This document shows, one piece after another, positions 51,083 to 61,183 of a DNA stretch of 64,000 bases (position 1 is the stretch's first letter; each line of letters starts with the position of its first letter). The position numbers were made by a program, and so were the translations under genes. Origin of the DNA: a bacterium (GTDB taxonomy: Bacteria > Bacillota > Bacilli > Lactobacillales > Streptococcaceae); NCBI GenBank assembly GCA_905221095.1, contig CAJNBV010000003.1, positions 124,001 to 188,000 on the forward strand. The letters run 5' to 3'. The notes below the pieces were generated by a model. The model was not told the DNA's origin, searched no databases, and was given only the letters and a program-made list of their open reading frames with translations.

Positions 51083-52078
51083 TTATTCAATCACTTGTCC
51101 TGCTTCTTTGAGAACAGACTCAGGAATAGTAATACCTAGTTCTTGTGCCAATTTTTTATTGATCACTGATTTACCAGTTGAAAAGACATTGACTGGAGTA
51201 TCAGCTGGTTTTGCTCCTTTCAGAACTTGAGCAATCATTTTACCAGTTGCCACACCAAGATCATGTTGGTCAACTACAACGGATGCCAAACCACCTGCTT
51301 CTACCATGGCAGTTGCACTTGGGTAGATTGGTTTTTTAGCTGATTGGTTGCTTGATACAACAGTTGAGAAGGCTGAAGCAATAGTGTTATCAATTGGAAC
51401 CCAGATAGCATCAACCTTGCTAGTCATAACGTTAACTGTTGAAGCAATTTCATTTGTTGAAGGAACTGCAAACGTTTCTACTGTCAAACCTGCTTTTTCA
51501 GCATAAGCTTTAAATTCTTCTACCTGTGTTTTTGAATTGTCTTCACTACTTGAGTAAAGAGCACCGATTGTTTTCACATTTGGTGTCAGAGCCTTGATGA
51601 GTTCAACTTGTTGTTGAGCTGGGTTGTGGTCAGATACCCCTGTAATGTTGCCACCTGGTTTTTTCAAATCTTTAACCAAGTTGGCACCGATTGGGTCTGT
51701 AATAGCGGCCATGATAACAGGTAGATCTTTTGTTGCACTAGCCAAACCTTGAGCAGCTGGTGTTGCGATACCAACCACAAGATCATTACCATTCGCAACC
51801 AATTGTTTACTCATTGTCGCAACCTTACTTTGGTCGCCTTCTGAGTTCATAAAGTCAATCTTCAACTGATCATCTTTATAACCTTCTTCTGCAAGTCCAT
51901 CTTGGATCCCTTTATAAATCAAGTCAAGAGATGGATGGCTCACAAACTGAAGGACACCAACTTTGGCAACTTTCTTTTCGTTCTTAGCTTCTGGTTTATT
52001 CATTGAAGAGTAAATCAAGCTTCCTGCTACTAAGACCGCTAATGCAGCAATAATTCCAATTAAACGTTTATTTTTCAT
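51083..52078 (-). CDS. ABC transporter substrate-binding protein (TrpX type), T-box controlled
   Basis: A 331-residue extracytoplasmic binding protein of the ABC_sub_bind family (PF04392 type): KVGVLQFVSHPSLDLIYKGIQDGLAEEGY, GDQSKVATMSKQLVANGNDLVVGIATPAAQ, VDAIWVPIDNTIASAF. The N-terminus (KNKRLIGIIAALAVLVAGSLIYSS) is a signal/anchor segment. Unlike most Gram-positive binding proteins it has no lipobox Cys, so it is probably held by an uncleaved N-terminal helix. The Trp-type T-box upstream points to tryptophan as substrate. Confidence 0.85.
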   Translation of the reverse strand: MKNKRLIGIIAALAVLVAGSLIYSSMNKPEAKNEKKVAKVGVLQFVSHPSLDLIYKGIQDGLAEEGYKDDQLKIDFMNSEGDQSKVATMSKQLVANGNDLVVGIATPAAQGLASATKDLPVIMAAITDPIGANLVKDLKKPGGNITGVSDHNPAQQQVELIKALTPNVKTIGALYSSSEDNSKTQVEEFKAYAEKAGLTVETFAVPSTNEIASTVNVMTSKVDAIWVPIDNTIASAFSTVVSSNQSAKKPIYPSATAMVEAGGLASVVVDQHDLGVATGKMIAQVLKGAKPADTPVNVFSTGKSVINKKLAQELGITIPESVLKEAGQVIE

Positions 52079-52115
52079 TCTATTTCTCCTTTTTAATTCC
52101 TTTAAACTACTTCAC

Positions 52116-52151
52116 TTATCTGAACAAGCGACGCCATCGTTTTCTTTCCAT
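52116..52151 (-). CDS. Possible 11-residue leader peptide MERKRWRRLFR
   Basis: A short reading frame between the T-box terminator and the binding-protein gene. GGAGG lies 5 bases before its ATG, a better ribosome site than many genes here. The peptide is very basic, with one Trp codon in the middle. It would only be transcribed when the T-box reads through. It may be a real regulatory leader or a chance frame. Confidence 0.4.
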   Translation of the reverse strand: MERKRWRRLFR

Positions 52152-52164
52152 ACTAACCTCCATC

Positions 52165-52402
52165 AAAAAAGTCCTCACACAAAAAGCTTGTGTGAGGACG
52201 TCGATGCGCGGTACCACCTCAATTATAGGGATTTTCCCTATCGCTCTGTCTCGCAATAACGAGATGCACTGTAAGGTGTGCTCACCGAATTTTTATGATT
52301 TCAAATTCTAAATAACATTCAGCCCAATTTTCATCATCATCACTTATCTGTTTTCAGCTACCACAGACTCTCTAAAAAGTTTGAATGATTACTTTTCTGA
52401 AT
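52165..52402 (-). promoter_or_regulatory. T-box riboswitch, probable tRNA-Trp specificity
   Basis: The minus-strand leader carries stem I with the conserved AGAGAG motif, a pairing of ATTCA with TGAAT at the stem base, the T-box AGGTGGTACCGCG (52207-52219), and a terminator stem GTCCTCACACAA/TTGTGTGAGGAC with T-run (52165-52199). In the specifier position opposite AGAGAG lies AATTGGGC, giving UGG (52324-52326), the Trp codon. Uncharged tRNA would stabilise the antiterminator and turn on the transporter. Confidence 0.88.
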
Positions 52403-52408
52403 GGTTAA

Positions 52409-52436
52409 ATTATATCATTTTTCAACTACTTGTCAA
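52409..52436 (-). promoter_or_regulatory. Promoter of the T-box leader
   Basis: TTGACA (52431-52436), a 16-bp spacer and TATAAT (52409-52414), with a TG extension, on the minus strand. Confidence 0.85.
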
Positions 52437-52466
52437 GACTCTTTGAGAATTTTTTTGAAATATTCA

Positions 52467-52497
52467 AAAACTTCCCCTATAGATAAGAGGAAGCTTG
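52467..52497 (-). terminator. ppc terminator
   Basis: CTTCC-C pairs with G-GGAAG around a 10-12-base loop, followed by TTTTTG on the minus strand, shortly after the ppc stop. Confidence 0.55.
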
Positions 52498-52504
52498 ATA
52501 GGTA

Positions 52505-55201
52505 TCAGCCAGAATTACGCAATCCTGTTGCAATTCCGTTGATGGTTGTATGGATTAATTTCTCTTGATCGCTTGATAATTCTCCTCGACGTTGACGTTT
52601 AATCAACTCCAACTGGATATAGTTGAGGATATTAAAGTATGGCATACGGTAATCCAAACTTGCTTTTAGATATGGATTTTCCGCCAAGAGTTCATCGTAA
52701 CCTTCGATAGCCAAGATGACTTCCTTGGTAACTTGCCATTCATTTAGAATAGTCTCATAAATCGCTTTTACTTGATCATCTTCACAAAGTTTGGCATATT
52801 CAAAAGCAATATTCATATTTGATTTCGACAAGACCATATCAACATTTGAAAGAAGTGACTGGAAGAAAGGCCAATTTTGGTACATATCTCGTAGAATAGC
52901 GATATTTTCTGGATTCTTATCGATAAATTCTTTGAAGCTTGAACCAACTCCATACCAGCCAGGGAACATAACACGACTTTGCGACCATGAGAATACCCAA
53001 GGGATAGCGCGTAAACCACCGATTTCAGTAATGGTCTTACGAGCGGCTGGGCGAGAACCGATATTAAAGCTTGAAATAGCCTTGATTGGACTTGACTCAA
53101 AGAAATAATCATAGAAATGGTCATTACCAAAGACCAAATCACGGTAGATATCATAACTACGGTCCACTACCTGATCCATAATAGCTTCATAACGATTGGA
53201 TGTATTGGTATCGCTCTTCTTCTGCGTAATCATACGGTTAATGGCTGCAGATACTAGCATTTCAAGGTTGTAGTAGGCAGCATCTTTATTCCCGTACTTA
53301 TTGCCAATTACTTCACCCTGCTCCGTCAAACGAATACGATCCTTGATAGACTTGAGCGGTTGAGATGTGATAGCTTCATAAGTTGGTCCACCACCACGAC
53401 CGACAGTTCCACCACGGCCATGGAAGAAGGTAACCTTAACACCAAATTCATCTCCAATGGCAGTCAATTGTTGTTGAGCCTTGTAGAGGGTCCAACATGA
53501 TGAAAGGTAACCACCATCTTTATTACTATCAGAGTAGCCAAGCATGATTTCTTGGTAGTTATTACGCGAAGCAATCCATTTCTTAGCAAGAGGAAGAGAG
53601 AGGTACTCTCTCATAGTTTCTTCTGAGTGGTCCAAGTCCTCAATTGTTTCAAAGAGAGGAACAATTTGGACACGGGATCTTTCTTTATCAACTAGCCCTA
53701 CTTCTTTTAGCAAGATAGCCAATTCCAGCATGTCTGATACGCTGGTTGCATGTGAAATGATAGTCTGACGAATGACATCATCACCCAACTTATCTTTCAA
53801 ATTACGAGCAGCCTTAAAGATAGCCAATTCTTTTTCAAGTAACTCTGATTTTTCAACATGAGTAGCAGAAAGAATACGTGGATCTTCTTCTAATTCTTTC
53901 AAGAGAAGCTGGCATTTTTCTTCTTCACTGAGTTCACTATAACGAGAATGAATTCCTGCTGATTTCAAAAGTTCTGCTACACAGGCCTCATGAACACTTG
54001 AATCTTGACGCATATCAATAGATGCCAAATAGAAACCAAAAATTTCAACTGCCTGAATCAATTCAACAAAATCACCAGAAATTAGTGCTTCACCCTTGTT
54101 TTCCAAAAGGGAATCACGGATGGTAATTAAATCCTTATAAAAATCATTGGCTGTTTCATATCGAGCCCCAACTTCCTTATCCTCAATCAGATAGGCTTTT
54201 GTTGCTTGGATTTTTGATTGAATATCAAACAAGGCACGACGATACAGCTCTTTTTCACGATAAATCGAGTTATCCTTGGATTGACGAGCCATTTCTCTGA
54301 CTTGCTTGCTGACATTAACAATACTGGTTGAGAGGGAGAATTCACGATAAAGTTGGTAAATCTTTTCATCATAGTAGTTCATGATGACTTCACACTGGGT
54401 CATGGCAGATTGTTTCAAGGTATCTGCTGTAACAAAGGGATTCCCATCACGGTCTCCACCAATCCACATTCCCATGGTAATTGGTTTAGGATGTTTCAAC
54501 TCTAAGCCATGTTTTTTAGCCAGGCGCTTGTACTCAGCAGTCAAATGAGGAACAGCTTTCAGGAATGAACTATTGTAGTATTCCATAACATTCGTGATTT
54601 CATTGGTTACTTTCAATTTCTTTTCACGAATCATATCTGTTTGCATGATAATCTCAATGTAACGGCGGAGATCATTATGCCATTTTTCCTTATTAATCAA
54701 GCCTAATTTCACATCACGGTACTTACGCAAGAGGGTATGGATATGGTTAGTCAAATCCAACATACTCTTACGTTGCACTTGTGTTGGATGGGCAGTCAAA
54801 ACAGGGACAACATTCAAATGTTCTAGAATTTCAACTGCATTCTCTTTTTCTGCAACCATTTTGATAGTTGCTGATAATTTTCCAAGATAATCTTGATCGA
54901 TATTATTTTGGTGGTTGATTTCATAAGCCAAATCCACGTCTTCTGAGATATTAATCAAAAGGGGCAAGATAGAAAAATAGCGTGAAATATAAGCCATTTC
55001 ATCATTTGTCAGACTAGTAACCAATTGGTTCAAGCCTTGATAATCTTCTTGAGTTGATAATTCTTTCAACTCCATAATTTTTTCAAAAGTCTCTGGGGCA
55101 AGCATATTTTTAGTGATATCTTCTAACAATTCTGTTAAAATCAATACTTCTTCTTGCACGACAGCTTTATTACTATAGTTTTCTAATTTTTGAAGAGACA
55201 T
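52505..55201 (-). CDS. ppc: Phosphoenolpyruvate carboxylase
   Basis: An 898-residue enzyme forming oxaloacetate from phosphoenolpyruvate and bicarbonate, the main anaplerotic route to aspartate in streptococci. Catalytic stretches are [14 protein letters not shown] (His about residue 136), [46 protein letters not shown] (about 605-623) and the C-terminal GLRNSG, close to the family's RNTG end. Full length. It is followed 24 bases before by ftsW in reverse order of transcription (ppc then upstream partner to the left of ftsW), with both on the same strand. Confidence 0.96.
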   Translation of the reverse strand: MSLQKLENYSNKAVVQEEVLILTELLEDITKNMLAPETFEKIMELKELSTQEDYQGLNQLVTSLTNDEMAYISRYFSILPLLINISEDVDLAYEINHQNNIDQDYLGKLSATIKMVAEKENAVEILEHLNVVPVLTAHPTQVQRKSMLDLTNHIHTLLRKYRDVKLGLINKEKWHNDLRRYIEIIMQTDMIREKKLKVTNEITNVMEYYNSSFLKAVPHLTAEYKRLAKKHGLELKHPKPITMGMWIGGDRDGNPFVTADTLKQSAMTQCEVIMNYYDEKIYQLYREFSLSTSIVNVSKQVREMARQSKDNSIYREKELYRRALFDIQSKIQATKAYLIEDKEVGARYETANDFYKDLITIRDSLLENKGEALISGDFVELIQAVEIFGFYLASIDMRQDSSVHEACVAELLKSAGIHSRYSELSEEEKCQLLLKELEEDPRILSATHVEKSELLEKELAIFKAARNLKDKLGDDVIRQTIISHATSVSDMLELAILLKEVGLVDKERSRVQIVPLFETIEDLDHSEETMREYLSLPLAKKWIASRNNYQEIMLGYSDSNKDGGYLSSCWTLYKAQQQLTAIGDEFGVKVTFFHGRGGTVGRGGGPTYEAITSQPLKSIKDRIRLTEQGEVIGNKYGNKDAAYYNLEMLVSAAINRMITQKKSDTNTSNRYEAIMDQVVDRSYDIYRDLVFGNDHFYDYFFESSPIKAISSFNIGSRPAARKTITEIGGLRAIPWVFSWSQSRVMFPGWYGVGSSFKEFIDKNPENIAILRDMYQNWPFFQSLLSNVDMVLSKSNMNIAFEYAKLCEDDQVKAIYETILNEWQVTKEVILAIEGYDELLAENPYLKASLDYRMPYFNILNYIQLELIKRQRRGELSSDQEKLIHTTINGIATGLRNSG

Positions 55202-55225
55202 AGGTAATCCTTTCCACTCTCAGCT

Positions 55226-56449
55226 CTACATATAGTTTGATGAGTGAGCTTCTAACTCCTCATACAATTGGGCACGTTTTTCACTTGCATCAATATTTAA
55301 GACAAAGGCGATGGCTACAGACAAGACCAGAAGACTATTTCCTCCTTGCGATAAGAAGGGGAAGGTTACTCCTGTAGAAGGAATAATACCAGAAATTCCA
55401 CCGATATTGACAAACACCTGGATCAACATCATACCCCCAACCCCAATCGCCATCATGGAATTAAAGGGATTCTTAGCACGAATTCCTACTAGGATGATTC
55501 GTAAAATAAGGAAAAAGACAAGGGCTAAAATCAAGCTAGCTCCTACAAATCCAAATTCTTCGATGACAATTGAAAATACAAAATCTGTATGGGCCTCTGG
55601 TAAATAGCCACGTTTTTCAATTGAATTTCCTAAACCTAGACCAAACCAACCACCATTCACCATAGCAAAGTAGGAATTTGCGAGTTGGTGGCCTGCTCCT
55701 GCCAAATCGGCAAAGGGATTAAAGTAGGCACTGAAACGCTTGGCCACATAACCAAATACTGGAATTTTTGAAAATTTATCAACCCCTATAAAAGAAATCA
55801 GTGATAAGGATAGGGCAGAAACTCCCACCAAAATTCCCAAAAAGGAAATAAACCATCTATAAGCGATACCACTAATCGTATACATAATCAAGGCAACCAA
55901 AGCTAAAATAGAAGCATTCCCCAAATCTGGGAAAATAGCAAGGCTCCCAATCAGTACAAATAGAACAAAGCGCCAGTCATTAAACGCACGAGGAAGCCAC
56001 TGATTCTGTGTCAACACTTGAAAATCATAAATAGCTATATCCTCTTGTTGTTTGGAAAATTTATTTGCTAGATACCAAATAATAATAATTTTCAAATATT
56101 CAGCTGGCTGAATGGTCAAAGGTCCTACAGAAATCCAGCCATAGGCTCCATTGACAGGAATACCAATCAAACGAGCCAAAGCTAAGAGAATCAGCTCAAC
56201 AAACATAACAATAAATAAAAGACGTTCATTTCTTAAAAAATTCAGTCTCAACTTATATATCAAGGCAATCAGTATCAAACTAAATATCCAAAATAGTCCC
56301 TGACTTCGGACCAATTGCAGTGCACTTTGGCCTTCTTGAATTAAAATAGCACTGGTTGTCGAATAAACCACAATCAAGCCCAAAATAGATAAAAGTAAGT
56401 AAGGAACTAGAATAGAATAATTTAATAGGTGCCTTTTACTAATCTTCAT
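55226..56449 (-). CDS. ftsW: FtsW, septal peptidoglycan glycosyltransferase (SEDS family)
   Basis: A 407-residue SEDS protein with ten hydrophobic segments, which polymerises lipid II at the septum together with a class B penicillin-binding protein. Family stretches include YGWISVGPLTIQPAEYLKIIIIWYLA (about 104-130), FPDLGNASILALVALIMY, YLPEAHTDFVFSIVIEEFGFVG (about 281-302) and GVTFPFLSQGGNSLLVL (about 361-377). FtsW rather than RodA is inferred from resemblance to the pneumococcal gene beside ppc. Confidence 0.92.
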   Translation of the reverse strand: MKISKRHLLNYSILVPYLLLSILGLIVVYSTTSAILIQEGQSALQLVRSQGLFWIFSLILIALIYKLRLNFLRNERLLFIVMFVELILLALARLIGIPVNGAYGWISVGPLTIQPAEYLKIIIIWYLANKFSKQQEDIAIYDFQVLTQNQWLPRAFNDWRFVLFVLIGSLAIFPDLGNASILALVALIMYTISGIAYRWFISFLGILVGVSALSLSLISFIGVDKFSKIPVFGYVAKRFSAYFNPFADLAGAGHQLANSYFAMVNGGWFGLGLGNSIEKRGYLPEAHTDFVFSIVIEEFGFVGASLILALVFFLILRIILVGIRAKNPFNSMMAIGVGGMMLIQVFVNIGGISGIIPSTGVTFPFLSQGGNSLLVLSVAIAFVLNIDASEKRAQLYEELEAHSSNYM

Positions 56450-56581
56450 AGTATCACCAATCTAATGAGAACAACACAATTGTTTCCCAAATTCCGTTTG
56501 TTTTCTAGTTTTGATTGCTATTATACCATTTTTTCCGAAAGAAAAAAACTCTTATCCATCAGATAGACCATTTTTGTCATA

Positions 56582-56607
56582 AGAAAAAGAGCACTTGGCC
56601 CTTTTCT
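56582..56607 (-). terminator. prsA terminator
   Basis: AGAAAAGGGC pairs with the GCTCTTTTTCT arm (one mismatch); the T-rich 3' arm forms the tail on the minus strand. Just after the prsA stop. Confidence 0.65.
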
Positions 56608-56610
56608 GTT

Positions 56611-57549
56611 TTATTCTTTTGAAGAACTGCTTGAGCTTGAATCTCCGCCACCAATATATTGGGTAAAGATATTTTGGAAAGCTTGGTCTTTAACCTTAAT
56701 ATTGGCTGCTTGCAATTCTTTTCCGATGATACTTTGAACAAATGTTGAATCATTTTGTTTTTGAGTCAAGATAACAGTTTTTAATTTTTCTTTGTAGTCA
56801 TCAATATTAGATGATTTTTCTGTTTTCTTAGTAAGTTTTACAATGTAATATTGGCTGCTGTAGGCTTGTGTACCAGCGGCTGTAATCACATCAGAAACGC
56901 CGTTTACATCTAGAGCAAATGCCGCTTTCTTAACTTGTTCTGGCACTTCTGTTGAAGCTGAATCAAAGGTGATTTCTCCACCGTTCGCTTTGGTTTTCTC
57001 ATCAGTTGAGTTATCTTTAGCTAATTGAGCAAAGTCTGCATCACTAGCTTTTGCTTTTTCAAGAATTTCTTTGGCTTTGTCTTCATTGTCCAAACGAATG
57101 ATTTGAGCCGTCACATCTGGAGTGTATTCATCAAAGGCTTTCTTATAGGCATCATCTGTCAATTCAGCTTCTGCTGCTTTCTTAACTGCCAACTCAACTA
57201 ATTTACTTGTACGAATTTGAGCTTTACGTGTTTCAAGCGTCATTCCTGCTTGTGACAAGACACGTTGGTAGTTTTCACCATATTGTTTTTCTTCTTCAGC
57301 AATAGTGTCGTTGACTTCTTTGTCATCTACTTCTGAACCGTATTGTTTCTCAAATACTTTTTGGATGGTCAAGTTCAACAACACTTGTTGGGCTGAAGGG
57401 TTGCTTTTCACTTGCTCATAAAATTGATGTTCTGTGATGACATCCCCCTTCATGCTGATAAGATCTGCTCCTTCTGAACCTTTCGAACAAGCTGCTAATG
57501 TTGCTACTGATAATAGTGTAATGGCACCTGCCAATAGTTTTTTCTTCAT
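56611..57549 (-). CDS. prsA: Foldase lipoprotein PrsA (parvulin-type peptidyl-prolyl isomerase)
   Basis: A 312-residue lipoprotein that folds secreted proteins at the membrane-wall interface. Signal peptide with lipobox LSVATLAAC (Cys21); the N-terminal chaperone region is followed by a PpiC domain (VTAQIIRLDNEDKAKEILEKAKASDADFAQLAKDNSTDEKTKANGGEITFD, about 145-195). The C-terminus is a short Ser-rich tail. The PpiC part lacks some residues of active parvulins, as usual in streptococcal PrsA. Downstream of the O-methyltransferase gene. Confidence 0.94.
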   Translation of the reverse strand: MKKKLLAGAITLLSVATLAACSKGSEGADLISMKGDVITEHQFYEQVKSNPSAQQVLLNLTIQKVFEKQYGSEVDDKEVNDTIAEEEKQYGENYQRVLSQAGMTLETRKAQIRTSKLVELAVKKAAEAELTDDAYKKAFDEYTPDVTAQIIRLDNEDKAKEILEKAKASDADFAQLAKDNSTDEKTKANGGEITFDSASTEVPEQVKKAAFALDVNGVSDVITAAGTQAYSSQYYIVKLTKKTEKSSNIDDYKEKLKTVILTQKQNDSTFVQSIIGKELQAANIKVKDQAFQNIFTQYIGGGDSSSSSSSKE

Positions 57550-57615
57550 GTCTACTCCTTTGAGATAAGTGTTACCCTATCTATTTTACTATATTTTCTT
57601 AAATTTTTCTGAAAA

Positions 57616-58329
57616 TCATTTGCTGTCAGGCAATTGAACATCTGCTACATTTTTACGAAGCATGAGAATTCCATCCCCCAGAGGTACTAATGTTGCGGTG
57701 AGTCCTGGATTGTCTAAGGTTGCGTCAAATAGTCTTTGAAGGCCTCGATAAATGGTTCGCTGACCTCGACGAACTTCCATAATGTCCTTGGCAACATCAC
57801 CACCTTGGAAGATATCATCCAAGATAACCACACCACCAACTTCCAAATGTTTGAGAATTTCTGGCAGAAAGACGATGTATTTAGACTTAGCAGAATCCAT
57901 AAAGACGAAATCATAGGACTCTGTCAGGGTTGATAAGACATCTACCGCATCTCCCTCTAGGAGTGTTATTTGCTTGCGACTGTCAAACTGAGCAAAATTT
58001 TCCTTGGCAAATCCAATCATTTCTGGATTGCGGTCAATAGTTGTAATCTTAGCATCTGGCGCATGTTCCGCCATTAAAAGAGCTGAAAAACCGATAGCCG
58101 TCCCAATTTCCAGAATGTTTTTAGGTTGTATGGTTTCCATGAGAAAGCGGAAGAAAGAAACCGTTTCATGAGGAATGATGGGAATATTTTCCTTACGGGC
58201 AAAGTCTTCCAATTCTTTCAAAGAACCTGTGACTTGCTTTTGACGCTGACGCATCAAGTCTACAATTTCTTCTTTGACGACAGGACGACGCATGTTATGG
58301 TTGGCATTTTTACTATACGATTCAACCAT
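57616..58329 (-). CDS. SAM-dependent O-methyltransferase (COMT-like family 3)
   Basis: A 237-residue methyltransferase of the caffeoyl-CoA-type/YrrM family: PKNILEIGTAIGFSALLMAEHAP (SAM motif I, about 60-82), ITTIDRNPEMIGFAKENF, YDFVFMDSAKSKYIVFLPEIL and GGVVILDDIFQGG. YrrM relatives methylate tRNA wobble uridine; the substrate here is not evident. The frame opens at 58371 inside pepF without a ribosome site; I use ATG 58329, one base after the pepF stop, by translational coupling. It lies in the coiA-pepF transcription unit. Confidence 0.82.
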   Translation of the reverse strand: MVESYSKNANHNMRRPVVKEEIVDLMRQRQKQVTGSLKELEDFARKENIPIIPHETVSFFRFLMETIQPKNILEIGTAIGFSALLMAEHAPDAKITTIDRNPEMIGFAKENFAQFDSRKQITLLEGDAVDVLSTLTESYDFVFMDSAKSKYIVFLPEILKHLEVGGVVILDDIFQGGDVAKDIMEVRRGQRTIYRGLQRLFDATLDNPGLTATLVPLGDGILMLRKNVADVQLPDSK

Positions 58330-58330
58330 C

Positions 58331-60133
58331 TTATGCCAATCCCAATTTTTCAACAAGGGCTTCAAACTCATTTAAACGGCGTTCAAAGACTGCAAAGGCA
58401 TCGTTGAGGTAGTCTTCCTTCTCCATATCAACACCAGCTTTTCTCATGACATTGAGTGGATAGTCAGACTTACCTGCCTTGAGGTAGTCGATATAGCGGT
58501 CACGGTCTTCTTGACTACCATGGACAATTTTTTCAGCCAAGGCTGAGGCTGCTGCAAAACCTGTTGAATATTGGTATACATAGTAGTTATAGTAGAAGTG
58601 TGGAATGCGTGCCCATTCGTATTGGATTTCAGGATTGTCTTCCTTGCTCAATCCATAATACTCTTGGTTCAAGTCTGCGTAGAGTTTATTTAAGAAATCG
58701 CTGGTCAAGACTTCCCCATTTTGATCCGCTTGGTGGATAGCGTGTTCAAACTCAGCAAATTGAGTTTGGCGGAAGACTGTTCCACGGAAACCGTCTAGGA
58801 AGTTATTGAGAATAGCAAAGCGTGTTGCATCGTCTTCCACTTCTTCCAACAATTTCTCCGTCAAGATATTCTCATTGGTAGTTGAGGCAATCTCAGCCAA
58901 GAAGATAGAATAATCTCCGTAAACATAAGGCTGCGTTTCACGAGTATAGCTAGAATGCATACTGTGGCCTGTCTCATGGACAAGGGTAAAGAGATTGTCT
59001 AGATTGTCCTGCCAGTTAAGGAGCATAAAGGCATTGGTATCGTAAGAACCGCCAGAGTAGGCACCTGAACGCTTGCCTTGATTTTCGTAAACATCAATCC
59101 AACGCTCGCTGAAGGCACGTTTAACACGGCTCAAGTAATCTTCACCCAAGACTGCCAAGGCCTCTTCTGCCTTTTTCAAGGCTTCTTGGTAGGTAAAACT
59201 GTATTCAACAGACGAAAGCGGTGTGTAGACATCGTACATCTTGAGGTCTGAAATTCCCAAGATTTTTGAACGAAGCTCAAGGTAACGATGTAAGAGTGGC
59301 AAGTGCTTGCGAACTGCTTCTACCAAATTATCATAAACACTCTCTGGAACAAAATTCGCTGCTAGGGCTGCATGACGAGCACTCTTGTAGTTGCGAACTT
59401 TGGCACGGTAGTTTTGCACCTTAACATTGGTTTGCAAGGTTTTAGCATAGGTATGTTGGAATTGTTCGTAAGTCGCATAAAGGGCTTGATATGCACCACG
59501 GCGAACCTCACGATTTTTAGACTCCATCAAACGTGTATATGTCCCATGAGAGAGCTGAACTTCCTTACCATCATCGTCAAGAACATAAGGGAAAACAATA
59601 TCCGCATTATCCAAGATAGCGAAGGTTTCACTTGCCGAACCAAAGATTTCTCCAGCGCCAGCCAATAATTCTTCTTCACGTTGTGAAAGAACGTGATCCT
59701 TGCCTTGCAAAAGCTTGTCAAAATAGTGTTGATAAACCTGCAATTTTGGTTGAGCCTCTAAAAAGTCAGCATACTGCTTTTCACTAATTTCCATAAATTC
59801 AGGTTCATAGAATGAAAAAGCTTGGTCTAGCTGGCTGTAGAGTGTCATGGCCTTAGCATAGTACTCTTGGTACTTGGCTTCACGTGTGTCCTGGTCATTC
59901 TTCATATGTGCATAAACGTAAAGCTTCTCCATTTGGCGTTCCATCTCAAGAGAAAATTCAGTGATTTCTAATAGGCTATCCGCACTATCCAAGAGATGAC
60001 CTTCATACTGGGCTACTGTCTCCAATTGTTCTGTTAAATCTTTTAAGACTTCTTCCCAAGCCTGGTCAGTTGGGTAAATCGTTGATAGATCCCATGTATC
60101 TTTTTCATTTATTTCATGTCTTTGTAATACCAT
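58331..60133 (-). CDS. pepF: Oligoendopeptidase F
   Basis: A 600-residue cytoplasmic M3-family zinc peptidase that degrades oligopeptides of roughly 7-17 residues. The zinc site HExxH is in [15 protein letters not shown] (about 385-399), with the third ligand Glu downstream in [11 protein letters not shown]. The rest is all-helical, and the family length is exact. It begins 18 bases after the coiA stop with no terminator between, so it is likely part of the competence-induced coiA transcript. Confidence 0.95.
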   Translation of the reverse strand: MVLQRHEINEKDTWDLSTIYPTDQAWEEVLKDLTEQLETVAQYEGHLLDSADSLLEITEFSLEMERQMEKLYVYAHMKNDQDTREAKYQEYYAKAMTLYSQLDQAFSFYEPEFMEISEKQYADFLEAQPKLQVYQHYFDKLLQGKDHVLSQREEELLAGAGEIFGSASETFAILDNADIVFPYVLDDDGKEVQLSHGTYTRLMESKNREVRRGAYQALYATYEQFQHTYAKTLQTNVKVQNYRAKVRNYKSARHAALAANFVPESVYDNLVEAVRKHLPLLHRYLELRSKILGISDLKMYDVYTPLSSVEYSFTYQEALKKAEEALAVLGEDYLSRVKRAFSERWIDVYENQGKRSGAYSGGSYDTNAFMLLNWQDNLDNLFTLVHETGHSMHSSYTRETQPYVYGDYSIFLAEIASTTNENILTEKLLEEVEDDATRFAILNNFLDGFRGTVFRQTQFAEFEHAIHQADQNGEVLTSDFLNKLYADLNQEYYGLSKEDNPEIQYEWARIPHFYYNYYVYQYSTGFAAASALAEKIVHGSQEDRDRYIDYLKAGKSDYPLNVMRKAGVDMEKEDYLNDAFAVFERRLNEFEALVEKLGLA

Positions 60134-60151
60134 TAGATTCCTCCATCCTTT

Positions 60152-61105
60152 CTATTCTACCATATTTTTCAAGAAATATTGCTGATAAAAGGCTGGTGGA
60201 TAAAGCTTTTGCCAATCATTTTGAGGATTTTCTTGGTAATAGGTGTAAAAGTGCTGATAATAGCTGGTCAAATCTTGCTCAATCTGGAAAAATTTGCCTA
60301 CTATTGGCCGAATTTGTGGATACCATTCTTTTAGTCCATAAGTCAGGAGATTTTCTCCCTTTTGATAGGCTTCTGCTTGTTCTTTCATCCAAAAGGGATT
60401 TTGATAATAAAGCTGTTGCCGAATATAGCGACAAATGTCCTTGTCCTGAGAAACTGTAAAATGAGAGATTTTTTGTTTCTTATAGGGAAGACGCAATATT
60501 TCCAGTAAACCAGCTTGACCATAGGGAAATTCCTTAATCTGATAATGGAGTTTACCTCGAAGATCTTGGTGAATCAGGTATTTGAGTCTCAAAACTTGTT
60601 TTTCCTTGTCTAATTCCCAAATATAAAACCCCATGTTGTGACTGAAATAGAGAAAACCTTGTTGCAGACGGGTTAAGCGGTCTTTGATCCACAGTTTTCT
60701 ACCCAGCAACCACAGTACTTGGTAACCCTGACTACGATAGCCCTCACTACGATCTTTAAGAACTTCTTGAGGTAAGGGACTACACTGAACTTCTAGAGCT
60801 AGATTGCCATTTACAAACACATCCGCAATCTGTTTAAGCTCTGGAAGAGGGTATTCTAATTGTACATCTGCCTCTGTTTTCAACCAGTGATAGAGGACTT
60901 CCTTATTTGCCAAGTGTTCTGGACTTTCATTTTCAAATGAAAAATCACAGTCTTTTAAAGATTTATGGGCAAAATGCGTCCGTACACTTGGTCCTTGACG
61001 CAAACGGAGCTGACCTCCACAAGCTGGGCAGGTGTAGTTTTGCTTCTCAAGCTTATCCTCTAGCACATTTACCAATTCTCCCCTAGCATCTTTCGCAACA
61101 AACAT
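60152..61105 (-). CDS. coiA: Competence protein CoiA
   Basis: A 317-residue late competence protein needed in pneumococcus for recombination of internalised DNA. The N-terminus has a zinc-binding Cys pair (YTCPACGGQLRLRQG, about 29-43) and His residues (THFAHKSLKDC), then a nuclease-like domain (QLEYPLPELKQIADVFVNGNLALEVQCSPLPQEVLKDRSEGY, about 99-140) with the D...EVQ pattern of restriction-endonuclease folds. GGAGGG precedes the ATG. A cin-box (TACGAATA) lies 22 bases upstream, so SigX (ComX) controls it. Confidence 0.95.
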   Translation of the reverse strand: MFVAKDARGELVNVLEDKLEKQNYTCPACGGQLRLRQGPSVRTHFAHKSLKDCDFSFENESPEHLANKEVLYHWLKTEADVQLEYPLPELKQIADVFVNGNLALEVQCSPLPQEVLKDRSEGYRSQGYQVLWLLGRKLWIKDRLTRLQQGFLYFSHNMGFYIWELDKEKQVLRLKYLIHQDLRGKLHYQIKEFPYGQAGLLEILRLPYKKQKISHFTVSQDKDICRYIRQQLYYQNPFWMKEQAEAYQKGENLLTYGLKEWYPQIRPIVGKFFQIEQDLTSYYQHFYTYYQENPQNDWQKLYPPAFYQQYFLKNMVE

Positions 61106-61126
61106 GATTTCCCTCCTTTTCTATAT

Positions 61127-61134
61127 TATTCGTA
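61127..61134 (-). promoter_or_regulatory. SigX cin-box of coiA
   Basis: TACGAATA on the minus strand, an exact match to the competence sigma factor -10 element, preceded by a T-rich stretch and 22 bases before the coiA ATG. Confidence 0.92.
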
Positions 61135-61168
61135 AAAAAGAAAAAAGATCAGGAAAATTCCTAATCTT
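61135..61168 (-). terminator. Terminator of hicB (left copy)
   Basis: AGATTAGGAA/TTCCTGATCT, a 10-bp stem with one G-U pair, followed by TTTTTTCTTTTTT on the minus strand; part of the direct repeat. Confidence 0.8.
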
Positions 61169-61183
61169 CATCACTCTATAATT

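Larger units (their letters stand above)
61127..61171. repeat. Direct repeat flanking hicB-hicA, left copy
   Basis: 45 bp matching 61845-61890 with a single-base length difference in an A-run. It contains the cin-box of coiA and a terminator hairpin. Confidence 0.93.
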
